64,000 nucleotides of DNA from Diphasiastrum complanatum (Eukaryota > Streptophyta > Lycopodiopsida > Lycopodiales > Lycopodiaceae), in the NCBI GenBank assembly GCA_029204225.1, contig CM055103.1, forward strand, positions 44,509,095-44,573,094, given 5' to 3'. Made by a program: the position numbers and the translations under genes. Of this stretch, positions 44,727-59,565 are shown piece by piece. The stretch's first letter is position 1, and every line of letters starts with the position of its first letter. The notes beneath the pieces are model-generated. The model saw only the letters and a program-made list of their open reading frames with translations, did not search any database and was not told the DNA's origin.

Positions 44727-45886
44727 TGGTTGGCTTCTATTTACAGTAAGTATTCCATTTTTGGTGATATTTGGATGTTTGATCAAGTTCTAGCATGATT
44801 TTGCATTGCTTTGTTGATCAAATCTTACTAACCTTTGTTTTGTGAGTTGAACTTGTGGATCAAAAGCATATTTCAGGTCTATTGAAGATCAGAGGCTGAA
44901 AAGAAACTATTTTGGATCAGATCATAACACCTAATCATTTGTGATTGTGAGGCTTGTGCATATTCAATACTAACAATGTTCTTTTCAATCCTATTGTTGA
45001 CAATCTCCATTCTTGGATGAACACTCTCCTTAAGTGGATGAAACTTCTCCTTAAGTGGATGACAAATGCTCTTTTGAGTGAGTTGTAATTCTCCTAAAGG
45101 CAAAGCAAATCTCCCATTTGGATGAAAGATCCCCTTTTTTGGGTGAACATATTGTAAGCTCCATTGTGAAGAGCATATTGTAAAGATTGTCATCAATTTT
45201 GGCATAAATTTTGGTGTACTTTGTTGAGCATGTAAGTAACTCTCCTTATGTAATTTGATTGGAGCATTTGTTGGAAGGTGTTAACCATTATGCAAGTGTG
45301 TTTTCAGGTTCTTAACAGGTTGAGGAACATTCTCATGTGAAGTGATCTTAGATCTACATCTAAACACCAAGATTTGACAAGATAGTGAAGCTAGTCTTGT
45401 GATTCACTAAGTGTGCTCATTCATTCACCTCTAAATCTTGTATTTATCACTTGCTGGAGTTTATAAACTTTTAGAAGTGTGGTTTACATGTGGTTTTACA
45501 GGTTGAATCAATATCTTAGTGTGTTGATCATATGTTGATCAAGTTTGTTCATTACTAGGTAATCTTGGCATCCTAGTTTTGGGTATTTTCTAAGAATGCA
45601 AGTAACTCTTCACACCATAACTTGATTTGGTCACTTGCTGGAAAGTTTGAGAGCTTAAGCAAGAGTGTGTTCAGGTTGGTTTGATTTTGTAATACATTCT
45701 TAGTGTGTGCAAAGTGTTGCATGTGTTTCAATCTTCCTTTCTATGCTTGGAAACCATCTAGGTTCAAGATAGAAGTGTTTTAGGGTCCTAAATCTTCATA
45801 GATCTCTTTATCTATCATTTGTTGAGAGAAAAGTGAGTGCTAAGTGCTTTAGGACAGAACCTAAAAGTTGAAGAAACATTAGAATC
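44727..45886 (+). other. C1 leader
   Basis: 1.16 kb without a long frame; no gene seen. Confidence 0.6.
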
Positions 45887-48460
45887 ATGGCTTCCAATGG
45901 TGGGATCATGCTAGAGTCTAGTGAAAGGTTGAGTTCATCAAACTACTCTACTTGGAAAGTGAGGATGGAGTCCTTACTTGAGTTGAATGAACTCATGGAC
46001 ATAGTTGCAGAAATTGAAGAGAGACCTCTCACACTTCAAGAGCAACAAAGGTTTGATAAGAAGGCCAAAAGGGCTCTTCATATCATTAAAATGAATGTTA
46101 CAAATGAACTTCTCAAGGAAGTTGGAAAGTGTCAAAGTGCAAGTGAGGCATGGAATGCCTTAAAGAAGCTCTTTTAATCAAAGTCCACATATAGGGTATT
46201 GACCCTAAGGAGACAAATATTTTCTAGTAGGCAAAGAGAGGGTGAAAGTGCTCATGCATTTATCTTGAGAGTTAAGTCCCTAAGTGATGATTTAGCATGC
46301 ATTGATGAGAACATAAAAGATGGTGAAATAGTCCAAGTTATGTTGAATGGTTTGCTAAATGAACATGCTAACCTTGTGCAAAGTTTTGCCATTCAAAGAG
46401 TCTTGCCAAGTGTGGTTGACTTGCAAGAAATCTTATTGGCTGAAGAACATAGGTTGCAATCAAAGCTTGATGGTGCATCCTTGCAAGGTGGAGGTGAAGA
46501 GGCTTTCTTCACAAAAGGCAAATTCAAGGGCAAAGGTAAAGGCAAAGGGAAATGGTCCAAAGGTGGTAACTTTGATCATGATGATCACTCTTCCTCTTCC
46601 TCTTCTACTAAGAACAATAAGTCAAAGTTCAAGTGCTTTTATTGTGGGATAAAAGGTCATTTTGCAAATGAATGTTATAAGAAGAAAAGAGAGCAAGGAG
46701 AGAGGCAAGGAAATCTTACAATAGATGAGGAAGAACATAACACATGTGAATCACTTGTTATGACTTCAAGTTTGTTAGCCAACATAGATGATAATGATCC
46801 TTGGTGGATTGATAGTGGAGCCTCATCTCACATGACAAGACATAAGGAATACTTTACATCCTTATTGTCTTATGAGGGAGAAGGTAACATCATCTACACT
46901 GCAAATGATGGTCAATGTGACATCAAAGGCATAGGCACTATTCCTATTTCCCTTTCAACAAATAGGAAAGCAAATCTTGAAAATGTTTTGTACATTCCTT
47001 CAATCACTAAGAATTTGCTTAGTGTAAGTCAAATGATTGACAAAGGACTTGATGTGGAGTTCATTGGAGATGCATGTTTGATAAGTAAATGTGGATCCTT
47101 GATTGCTCAAGGTAGGAGGCATGGCAAACTTTTCAAGCTTGATGCATGTGTGATCTCTAATCATGAAGGATGTATGGCTAGGGAGCAATTGACAAACCAA
47201 GAAGTTTGGCACAAGAGGTTGGGCCATCCCAACTTCAAATCTTTGGAGGTAATGGCAAAGAAAGAGCTTGTTCTTGGTCTCCCTAAAAGTCTTGTTGCAA
47301 ACAATAGTGTTTGTGAACATTGTGCCTTGTCCAAATCTCATAGACTTGCTTATTCTAGATCTACTTCTAGATCTAAAGAAGCTTTTCAACTTGTGCATTC
47401 TGATATTCATTCTTCTAGTACAACTAGCAATGGTGGGGCAAAGATGTATGCAACTTTCATTGATGACTTTAGTAGGTATACTTGGATCTATCTTCTTAAA
47501 AGTAAGGATGAAGTGTTTGCTGCATTTGTCAAGTTCAAGAATGAAATGGAAAACCAATTCAATACAAAGATCAAATGCTTAAGATCTGATAATGGAGGGG
47601 AATACACCTCAAATAGGTTCAAAGACTTTTGTATAGCACATGGGATTAAGAGGGAGATGTCTAGTCCTAGGACTCCACAACATAATGGAGTGGCCGAGAG
47701 GAAGAATAGAACCCTTTGTGAATGTGCCAAGGCAATGAGACTACATGCTAATCTTGCTAAGTCTTTTTGGGGGGAAGCTTTAGCATGTGCTAACTATCTA
47801 TGTAATAGATGGACAAGTGCTTCCTTGGATGGTAAAACTCCTCATGAGGTTCTTTATGGTAGAAGGCCGAGTGTCAAGCATTGTAGGATCTTTGGATGTA
47901 CATGTTTTGTCAATATCACACTTGATGATAGAACTAAAGAAGATCCTTCATCAAAGAAGGGTGTGTTTGTTGGCTATAGTGAAGTAAGCAAGGCTTACAA
48001 AGTGTACATTCCTTCTACAAAGAAAGTTGTCATAAGTAGGGATGTCATCTTTCATGAAGAGAATGTTTCCAATGTTGTTGATGTTGATGTTGATGTGCCT
48101 ACTAATCATCATGATGTGCAAGATGTCTTGGATGAAGATGGAGATGCCACTCCAAAGCAAACTTCAAGGAAGACTCAAAGGCAAAGGGCTAAGCCATCAA
48201 GGCTAACCTATGATGAAAAAGGAAAGCAAGTGGTGGACAACTCTAACTTTGCTTTTCTTACCTCTTTTGATGAACCAACTTGTGTAGGTGAAGCAATTCA
48301 AAAGAAGGAATGGATCCAAGCCATGGATCATGAGCATCAAGCACTCATCAAAAGCAACACATGGAGGTTGGTAAAGCTTCCAAAGGACAAGAAGGCAATT
48401 GGTTGTAAGTGGATCTTCAAGATCAAGACAAATCAAGATGGATCAATCAACTCTTTATGA
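45887..48460 (+). pseudogene. C1 gag-protease-integrase-RT start
   Basis: One frame from ATG 45887 broken by a TAA at 46175-46177 (the next codons continue in frame). Gag starts MASNGGIMLESSERL and has SNYSTWKVRME. The knuckle is CFYCGIKGHFANEC, after a Lys/Gly run. Protease has WWIDSGASSHMT with intact D-S-G. GAG-pre-integrase has VWHKRLGHPNFKSL. The integrase core has HSDIHSSS, FIDDFSRYTW, LRSDNGGEY and QHNGVAERKNR, so the DDE residues are present. The frame runs into RT (EWIQAMDHEHQALIK, AIGCKWIFKIK, DGSIN), then stops at 48458-48460 because about 45 codons expected between DGSI and LYDWDMWQMDV are deleted. Confidence 0.9.
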
Positions 48461-49680
48461 TTGGGATATGTGGCAAATGGATGTTACTAATGCCTTCTTG
48501 AATGGTGATCTTGAAGAAGATATTTACATGGAGCAACCCGAGGGCTATGTTTCACATGATGAGCCTAATCATGTGTGCTATCTCCAAAAGAGTTTGTATG
48601 GGCTAAAGCAAGCACCAAGGAGTTGGTATGCTAAGCTCAATTCCTTCTTACTTTCTCAAAACTTTGTTATGAGTGAGTATGATCATTCTCTCTACTTTAG
48701 ATTGAATGAAAATGATATCACTTTACTTTTGATCTATGTTGATGACATTATCTTAAGTGGTGGTAACAATCTAGATATAGATGAAATCAAGATGGCACTC
48801 AAAAGAGAGTTTGAAATTCAAGATCTTGGTAAACTTCATTATATCTTAGGAATAGAGATTATTAGAACTTCTAAATCTACATTCATATGTCAAGAAAAGT
48901 ATGTTAACTCTATTCTAAAAAGGTTTCATATGGAAGATTGTAAAGTTGTTTCTACTCCTATGGAATCAAATGTAAAGCTAACTACAAGAAGTAATGAAAG
49001 ATCCTTCAAGGACATTACTCTCTATAGAAAGCTAATAGGATCTCTTATATGGTTAACAATCACAAGACCTGATCTAAGCTTTGTGGTTGGTAAACTAAGT
49101 CAATTTATGCAAGATCCTAGTGAGGCTCATTGGAAGCTAGGAAAGAGAGTACTTAGATACATCTCGGGATCTAGAGATTTTGGCATCTTGTATGGAGGTA
49201 CTACACCTAACCTTTGTGGATTTTCAGATTCAGATTTTGCAGGTGATCAAATGGATAGGAAGTCAACAAGTGCCTTTGCAATCTATCTTGGAGATGGAGT
49301 GGTCTCATGGCTATCAAAGAAGCAACCAACTATCTCTCTATCTTCCACCGAAGCCGAGTACAAGGCATTAACAACATGCACCAAGGAGATTCTTTGGATC
49401 AAGAGGATGTTATTGGATCTTCACTTGCCGAGCTCGGCCAGAAGAGAGCAATCCTTTTTTTCATGCAAGGAGCAAGCACATTGAGATTGCTCACCATTTT
49501 GTGAGAGATCAAGTCATTGCCAAAGAGGTGGAGCTTCAACATGTCTCTTCAAAGGAGTGTGTGGCTGATATCTTCACCAAACCATTGGGAAAGGACCTAT
49601 ATTTAATGCATAGATCTAATCTTGGAATGTGCTCAAAGACTATGTTGAAACTAGCATCCAATGTTGAAGAGGGAGTGTGA
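48445..49680 (+). pseudogene. C1 RT palm/thumb and RNase H
   Basis: Resumes at LYDWDMWQMDVTNAFLNGDL, then SLYGLKQAPRSWY and LLIYVDDIILSG with the catalytic Asp pair. Then LGKLHYILGIEI, LIGSLIWLTITRPDLSFVV, and RNase H GFSDSDFAGD and SLSSTEAEYKAL. A second deletion near 49440 removes the RNase H DNQS region and shifts the frame to a stop at 49484. The C-terminus continues in the original frame (KHIEIAHHFVRDQV, ADIFTKPLGKDL) to TGA 49678-49680, which overlaps the LTR start. Confidence 0.9.
49663..49675 (+). promoter_or_regulatory. Polypurine tract of C1
   Basis: TTGAAGAGGGAG adjoins the 3' LTR and overlaps the last codons of pol. Confidence 0.8.
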
Positions 49681-50322
49681 AAATTGTCAACATTTCCTAG
49701 CTAGTTTGAGGCCTAAATTGGCTAAAATTGTAAATAGTTTTGGTTCTGGAGTTTCACACGTGTGAACCAGGCCACAATGTTTTTATTTTTTTCAGTATGA
49801 TGAAGTGTCAAACTTCATACCCTTCAAACTGAGACCATTTTGATGTATTTTGGTCATATAAGCCATTTTTAGCTATTTTTCCTATATAGGGAATATCTAG
49901 GGTCAAGTACCTTCTAGAGAGAGGAGAGAGAGTCATCTTCCTCATCCATAAATAGTAGGGAAGTCGTGGAGAACAGGTTGGAGAAACCTTTTGTATGCTT
50001 CATTGAGATCAATAGATCATTGTCATTGTTTCTTCCTCCATTGAGAGCATTGTTGTGTGTATTGTCTTCAAGCTATTGTGTATGATCTTAGGTGCTTTCC
50101 AAAAGTGGTAGGCTGATGTATTATGGACTGTATAATGCTATTTTGGGCCGCACTTGATGTTTATGGAAGTTTCCATTTGTGATAAATGCTTTTTGATCAA
50201 GTTCTTTGCATTCTAGGTAGCATAGAATGTGTTGCCAATTCCTAGCTTATGTAGTTTGGAGTGCAAGCATTCAAGCCAATGATCTTGGAGTTTAGATCCA
50301 CTTAGGATCTGTATTTTGCACA
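49676..50322 (+). repeat. C1 3' LTR
   Basis: 647 bp. Compared with the 5' LTR I see one substitution (CAAACTGAG against CAAAATGAG) and the 8-bp deletion, nothing else. Confidence 0.93.
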
Positions 50323-50327
50323 TATTT

Positions 50328-50870
50328 TTGCCTGGAACTACTCAAATTTAAAGGGGATTCCACCCGATTTATTGACTCATACAATACCACTGAAGGAGGG
50401 AGCCAAACCTATACAACAAAAACAATGTCGGCTACCCTACCACCTAAAGGAAGGAGTATACACTGAACTCGAGAGACTTCAAAATGCTGGAGTGATATTT
50501 CCAGTAGAGAACACCGAGTGGTGTTCCCCAATAGTACCTCGCACCAAGAAGAACTCCACACACATTTGCATGTGTGTGGACTATAAGAGGTTGAACAAAC
50601 AAACTAAGAAGGACTACTACCCATTGCCACTCATAGACCAAGTCCTAGAAGAAATGGCGGGAAGAGACCAATACTCTTTCATGGACTGTTTCGCAGACTA
50701 TAATCAAATAGCCATAGCAGAAGAGGATAAATTAAAGACCACCTTCACAACCACGTTTGGGGTTTTCGCTTGCCACATCATGCCCTTTGGGTTGACTAAC
50801 ACCTTTGGTTTTACTTTAGAACCTGCTACCTTGACAGCCCTAAAGCTAGCCAACGTCCCAAGTTCCTGAG
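50328..50870 (+). pseudogene. GY1 RT palm fused to a protease fragment
   Basis: Continues after the C1 target duplication: GIPPDLLTHTIPLKEGAKP, LERLQNAGVIFPVENTEWCS, CVDYKRLNKQTKKDYYPLPL, YSFMDCFADYNQI and MPFGLTNT, all gypsy RT motifs. At about 50803 it jumps to FGFTLEPATLTALKLAN, which belongs to the protease region (compare 43489 and 60860). The YIDD-type catalytic box is absent. Confidence 0.8.
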
Positions 50871-51970
50871 TGAGTTCCACCCCGAGTACAATTATTTGTC
50901 CCAATCCCTCTGTCGATCTGATACGGTTTTTCTTAGGACACCCACTAGTTGTTTGTTTGTGCTCTCAGTCTGACCATTGGCTTGCGGGTGGTAGGGTGTG
51001 CTTTTTCGGTGCTTGATCGTCAACTAATCGGTCAAGGCTTTGATAGTTTTATTTAAGAAATGGGTACCCCTGTCAGAGATGAGTTCTCTGGGTGTACCGA
51101 GCCGGCCTATCACTTGTTCTAGCAAGAACCAGACGGTTTCTTTTGCATTGTCTTTGGCCACAGCCTGTGTCTCGGCCCACTTTGTGAAATAGTCAATGGC
51201 CACTATGATATAATGTTTTCAGCTAGATGGAACTGGGTGTATTGGGCCAACGAAGTTGATGCCCCATTTTTCAAAGGGGAGACAGACTTATGTTGGAACT
51301 AATGATCCGAGCATGTAAATGGGCATCTTGGAACAGTGTCGGCCACCAGTAACCCGCCCTCAAAATTTTCTGCCCTGTGAGTTGGCCGGCAAAGTGGCCC
51401 CCACAGATAAAATCATGACACTCCTCTAGTATAAATTTGGCTTCCTCAGGAGTGACGCATCTTCGATACAACCCTTCCACACCTCGTCTATACAGTGTGC
51501 CCCCTATTAAAGTGAACTTTAGGGCTTGTAGACGTAGCTTCTGTTTTTCTGGAGTTGTCATACTATTGGGTGTCTCTAGAGTGGATAGGTAGGTTGCTAA
51601 AGCCATATACCACTCAGGAATTGTGTCAATGTCTACCCTCAAAAGTTTTCTTAAGTGGTCCGTCTCCCACTCATCGTCTATTTCAGTAATCCCTCCCAGC
51701 TCGCAAATACAATTGTTTAACCCCTGCAGTTTAGGCGGCTTGCTTTGGAGGGTGTAGTCAAATTTCTGAAGGGAGATTATCCACTTCATTAAGTGCTCAG
51801 GAGGTTCTAGTTTATTCATCATCAAGGTGACTGCAGTACTCTTTGTAAAGAAAGTCACTTTTCGATGCGTAATGCCTTACTTTGGCGGCAGCGTAAGCCA
51901 TCCCCAAACAAATTTTCTCAGTCTTACTATAATTAAGTTCAGCTTTGTTCAGTTTTATTCCTATAAGGTT
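50863..51970 (-). pseudogene. Inverted gypsy pol fragment: RNase H end and integrase
   Basis: On the minus strand, right to left: KLNKAELNYSKTEKICLGMA (RNase H, 51970-51890), LMKWIISLQKFDYTLQSKP (open frame 51271-51858), then FILEECHDFICGGHF and AGYWWPTLFQDAH (integrase zinc-binding region; the CC pair is lost to a frame change). Below 51240 come YIIVAIDYFTKWAETQAV, LGTPRELISDRGTHF and KHRKSTPYHPQANGQTEST, the integrase core. It ends near LYSGWNSLRNLG at about 50865. Same family as GY1 but opposite in orientation, joined head-on to its RT fragment. Confidence 0.82.
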
Positions 51971-52676
51971 TTTCTAATTGATTTCATAGACTAGTGGAAA
52001 ACTTAGTACTTCCTACCATCTTGTGTATTGGATCTTAGGACAGTAAGTTGTCCTACATGGACTACTGTCTAAATATAGGGTTTGAGAGAAGAGTCAGTAT
52101 AGAGAGGAGAAATGGTTATTCCCCATTAAATCAGTTCTTAGAGAGTAAAAGTTGAATGTCTAAAAGAAGAAAAAGAAAAAAAGGGTTGGTAATCACCAGC
52201 TTGCACCAGTTGAGGCATCAAAGCCTCATTGTGTATGCATTCACACACATATCAATGACACGGTGTTAGACACAGTACTGTTGACTTGCATCCATATCAT
52301 CCTATCTTCAATCCTGAAATATGCATTTTCATATCCCTCCATGCATGGGTCCTAAAGTGGGCATTGCCTTACATCTGATGGAATTGAGAGCATTTTCCAT
52401 GTAGGTCACAGGTGGGTTTTTGCAGGTATGAAGACACCAAATTGCTCAAAGATGTTGTGGTTAAATCCAATCAGGTTGCAGATGGATCCTAAGGGCTCAA
52501 TTGATGGCCTTTGGGTAGGAAGTTGTTGAAGACGTCCTACCAACTCACTATGGTTAGCATCACCTAGCAAAAGTGCTGAGCCCACTAAACTTGATCCACT
52601 ACTAGGAGCTGGTCTGCGAAACCAGAGACTCCAGGTCCGCCGTATGGAGACCATACTATCCAGTGGTAGTCGCCAA
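51971..52676. other. Spacer between gypsy pol and H2; exon-like minus-strand piece
   Basis: Mostly no feature. On the minus strand 52654-52406 is open and protein-like (ALLLGDANHSELVGRLQQLP, LGSICNLIGFNHNIFEQFG) with a possible GT donor right after EQF. I do not recognise the family; it might be a captured exon. Confidence 0.3.
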
Positions 52677-55140
<2,464 letters not shown>

Positions 55141-57604
55141 GAAAATTAACAAACATAAGGATTGTTAGAACGATTGATGAAATGCTTTCTCGTTGCATGA
55201 AGTTACTAGAATCACCAAAATCTTGAATGTTGTTTCACTCATGATGAAATTGTCTTTCCTGTTGATAGAACAGTAAGCAATCGCTTGATACTACGCGATT
55301 TCCAGCAATAGTCACTCTGTGCTAAAATCTTTGTTGGTACGCTATTTGAAGTTTCCAAGTTGAAATCGTTTTGTGACTCTATTATAGAAAGTGTTAGCTG
55401 GGCCCGACCTCTGTGAAACACTAGAGCGGGTAGTCCACCGGAAATAGCTGAAATACGCTGTCACGGTTAAGTCTCAAAGTATGCACGCCACTTTCGGTAC
55501 TGTCTAGCGAAACACCTAGATCCAGAATCTGGAAAACGCTACCGTCTAGTGAACAGGATGGCACACGTGGCCCAGAACACACTAAATGGAGTTTAGACAA
55601 GGTTTGAGACAGTGTATGCATGTGTAGAGTTATCAATAGCAATTCCATGAATAGGTGGTCCATGCATAGGACTCTATTCTAGGTGAATCTATGTATAGGA
55701 AACTTAGGGCTATGCATGGCTAAGTGCCCAGGATGCTTTTGGCTCTATATATTGAGGCCAAAACCGTCCTATTCCTCATTGTGATCATGGATTCATTGCC
55801 AGGGTTTCACTCTACATTCATGCTTCTTATTCCTTGGCTTGGGGTGAAGCTTCTAGAGTTGATTGGTTGCTTCTACTTGGTTGGGTGGTTGCTCCATAGT
55901 GTGTTTTCCATTGTGTGTTATCTTGTAAGCAGGATCTTAGGGAGCTTCCCTGTAAATAATTGCTTAATACTGGTTAATAATTTCTTGGATAGAATTCATT
56001 CAGTTGAATTCGTAACCGATATCTTTGTAACCATTGAGTTATCCGCAGTTTTGGATGTTGATTGTGATGTTAGAAGTGGAATCTGATACATGGATTACAT
56101 TGGATCTATTAATTGATAGAAGCTTGTCCCTAGATTGATGCATCAATAGGGTTTTGAAGCTTATCATTAACCAGAAAGGATCGCGATGTAATATTGAACC
56201 ATGTTAATTCTTCTGTCTAAGTCACATAATCAGATGTGGATTTTGGGCATCCATCTGATAGGCATGTCAATCATCTAAATAAAGGGATTCTATAGTGTTT
56301 GGGAACAAGAGATATTTTCCTATATGGATTATAGGACAACCAATGATCAGTGGATCTCTAGAATATCAAATAAGGCGGTTAAGGGTTTTTTGGAAGGAAA
56401 AGCTGATGGTACAGGACATCAATAATTTTGGAAAGGGAATTCTAGGACTGTAAAGATCGGATGATCAATGGTGTGTTTTAGTACCTAGTCGTGATATGGG
56501 AAAGAAGAAAACCATTCGATCAAATGTGGGGTATTTTGAAAAATTTTAAGGTTTAATCTAGATCCCAATGTGGTATCTCATTATTTACAAAATCATAGGC
56601 CCTCAAATCTATTTCTCGTTTTCTTAATTAATATTTTACTTCTTAGTAATTTTTTGATATAAGACATCAGACTGGTTTATATTATTCTTTCCATCATGAA
56701 GTTATTCTTCTGAAAGACTGTTATGTCATATAAATTACTACTTGTGTGAATAGACTTGGAATTCAGATAAATTCTAAGGTTAAAATGTTCCAATTTCTTA
56801 AATCTAGAATATCTCTGTTGCATAAATGGATATCGATGGAATAGTAGCTTCTATCACTCAGAGTGAAAATATTTGAAGGAAGAGTCATGTATGTAATAAG
56901 GTGAATCTTTTAGTGGAAGCACTTATTACTGACTTTTCTTGGATTTAGATATTTTCATATATCATCTTTCTAGTTAACTTTTATGGAAATTTATATTTTC
57001 TTTAAAAGGAGGGGTGAAGTGGTGGGATAAAATTCTATTTGAAAATCTCTTGGTTGCATAGCTTTTGGAAGAGAACCAGCTAGGGTATAGAAATGATTGG
57101 ATTTGAAAGGAATTTTGGATAGATTCAGAGTAAGATGCCTAATTGGAACTTTTCTAATAAGAGGAATTCTCTAGGGATGGTGTGCACAATCTAGAACTAG
57201 AACATGTTTGGAATTTGAATTATTATCTATAAGTAGTACAGTAAAAGGTCAAAAGTTACTAATTCTATTTTGGGTGGAATAGAAGTTAGTTTGATCAGAA
57301 GTTAAGTCTGAGACTTCTATATTGGATCAACCTAATCTTAGTTTAAGTACTAGGATCAGAGAGGGGTTAATTGACAAAATTTTCAGAATTCACACGTGTG
57401 GGGAATGTCCACAAGAGTGACTGATCTTAATTAAGCTTTGTGATTGGCACTATAACCTGATTCTAGATTGATCAACAAAATTTAGTTCAGAAAAAATGGC
57501 TAATCCACAATCTAGCATGCTAATCAACAGAATATAATAGTAATGAATCACAGAATGAATAAAACTACAAGATTTCAATGTATGAGCATTAGCCTCAACA
57601 CGAG
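55141..57604. other. Stretch without recognisable genes
   Basis: AT-rich. A TATA-like CTCTATATATTGAGGCC near 55742 followed by a hydrophobic 120-codon frame (55724-56086) might be an LTR promoter region. The frame has no similarity I can name and overlaps the TATA-like site. The rest shows nothing. Confidence 0.4.
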
Positions 57605-58357
57605 TTAGAGAGAGAGAGAGCTAGAGAGATAACAAACAAAATCCGAGTCAGAATAACCAATAATAGAAAGATCTTTACTTTTATACAATAAACCAAAATC
57701 AAAAGTTGAAGATATATATCTAAGCACTCTCTTGGCCTTTTGCCAATGATGAACTGAAGGATTTTGCATAGTCTGGCTCAACTTATGAACACTAAAGCTT
57801 ATGTCAGGTCTAGTTATTTGAGCCAAATTAAGGAGCCTATAAGACTTTTAAAAAGTGTGATGTCCTCGAAGGATCTTTCATCACCTTTGTTAGAGTCCTT
57901 CACATTTTGCTCCATAGGTGTTTCTATACTCTTACAATTCAACATATTGAACTTTTTTAACATTGAAAGAGCATACTTAGATTGACATACAAAAGCTTTA
58001 TCTTTAAGAAAGTCAATCTCTAATCCTAGAATATAGTGAATTTTTCCAAGATCTTGCATCTTGAACTCTTTTCCAAGTGCAATTTTCGGTTTCCTCAACT
58101 AACTTGATACAACTTCCTGTCAGAATGATATCATCAACATAAATAAGAAGGATGACAATATCTTTATCAAAAAAACTTGGCATATAAGGAAGGATCATAG
58201 TTACTAAGATTAAATCCTAGTGACTCAAGAAAGGTGTTAAGTCGAGAATACCATGACCTTGGAGCTTGCTTTAATCCATATAAACTTTTGAAGAGCAAGC
58301 AAACTTTTTATAGGTTGATCCATATAGATCTCTTCTTCTAGATAGCCAATTGAAAAA
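57605..58357 (-). pseudogene. Copia C3 RT/RNase H fragment
   Basis: Right to left: EEIYMDQP at about 58340, VILLIYVDDIILTG (catalytic box, 58198-58100), EFKMQDLGKIHYILGLEI, FNMLNCKSIETPMEQNV, LIGSLIW and ITRPDISFSVHKLSQ, then RVLRYISSTFDFGLLY and IIGYSDSDF. Pieces lie in three frames (57605-57826, 57814-58098, 58013-58198). Truncated at both ends: it abuts GY2 on the right and an AG-rich tract on the left. Confidence 0.85.
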
Positions 58358-58728
58358 ACAAGAGATTGTTCATAGAGTGACGGAACGTATTAGACATTGG
58401 AGTTTCTCGTGAAACCTAGGATAAAGGTAAGAACCAGAGCCCTGAGTCGAAAATCAGTACCTTATGACCCACCAACCCTAGCATCCCGTAGAGACAGCAC
58501 ATGGTACAAAGAACCAAGGAAAACTGTGCATGGGTAAGGTTAGATTAGGATTGAGCAGAAAAATGACCACGTAGAGTTAGTTAGGTCATATGTAGTATTA
58601 GTGGACGAAGGGTGGATGACCTATGGGGTAACTTGGGAAAATCACCAAACGCATGTGCAATGACAATTTATTGCTATCCAAAAGTGAGAAGAACATTACA
58701 CAGAAGTCACTAGTGTAACCCTAGACAA

Positions 58729-59426
58729 TGTGAAGAATTGAAAAAGATTATCTATGTTAGATATAGGGGTCTTATGTTTTTTACATCAAGCATCTAGGTG
58801 TAGGATGTTGATAGGAACAAATTTGGCATAGATGGCAAAGTCCACTTGTAATGCCACTATTGAGCCAAAATAGAGTAAGAGGCTAAACTCGTGCCAATTA
58901 GAGTGTAGACAAGTGTAATGCCTTTGTTTGATGAATTCTAAGAGGTCCAATAGGATCTAGAGGTGGAACCATGTGAGGTCCAATAGGAATTTGAGGTGTG
59001 CTTGAATATGGTCCAATAGAATTAAGAGGTGCATGGATCAATGGTCCAATCATAGTTACGCATAGTGGTAGCTCGTGGATCTACTAGTATCATTGTACTC
59101 CTCATTTTGAAGCTAATTGATTTGGTGATCATATGGATTATGAGTGTTATTGGATTTCTAGATTTCTCTCTCTACCCGAGAGCTCATGATGCTTTTTCTC
59201 TCTCTACCCGAGGAGAGCAGCTTGTTTTTACTTAGATTATTTTTTGAATACTTCCCACACGTGTGAGTGAGAGTTGGAAGTGATTGAATGCATGTAGTAG
59301 TGTGTTTTTGCCATAGGATCTAAGATTGATCTTGAATCTCAATCTAGTCTTGATCTTGGTGCATCTACACACCTTAGGAGGTCACAAGTACATGTTGTGG
59401 ACAATCCACACGTGTGAAACTCAACA
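58729..59426 (+). repeat. Solo copia LTR in the GY2 leader
   Basis: 698 bp from TGTGAAGAATTG to GTGAAACTCAACA with TSD GACAA (58724-58728 and 59427-59431). GY1 has the empty site CTAGACAAGACATCAT near 41950. Its last 185 bp match the partial LTR of C2 at 61374-61565. No internal sequence remains, as expected after LTR-LTR recombination. Confidence 0.88.
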
Positions 59427-59565
59427 GACAAGACATCATAGGTATACCCAAAAAATCTAGGTCTCAGGGAACACCGCACGGAGAGACTTCAAATCCCCAG
59501 AGAGAGCGTTTAGGGCTTAGGAGAAGCAGTTGTGGGTCTCTTACCCCACCAGCCAATGATGAGTC

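Larger units (their letters stand above)
44060..50322 (+). mobile_element. Ty1/copia retrotransposon C1, complete ends, defective coding
   Basis: 6263 bp with TSD TATTT (44055-44059 and 50323-50327). LTRs are 655 and 647 bp and differ by one base and one 8-bp indel. It has primer-binding site, 1.16-kb leader, gag-pol, purine tract. Coding lesions: a stop in gag, a deletion in RT and a deletion in RNase H. It sits between RT and protease of GY1. Confidence 0.93.
41586..50862 (+). mobile_element. Ty3/gypsy element GY1, interrupted by copia C1
   Basis: Homologous to GY2 from 41586 (58361 in GY2). Segments: leader, gag edge (42080-42340), zinc knuckles, linker, protease, then C1 (44060-50322), and RT palm continuing at 50328. 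The gag core and the RT catalytic box are missing. No LTR is identified. Confidence 0.75.

Noticed and set aside
55724-56086. Hydrophobic 120-codon frame that could be a membrane protein
   Set aside because: T-rich sequence gives hydrophobic codons by composition. It starts before the TATA-like site and has no recognisable family.
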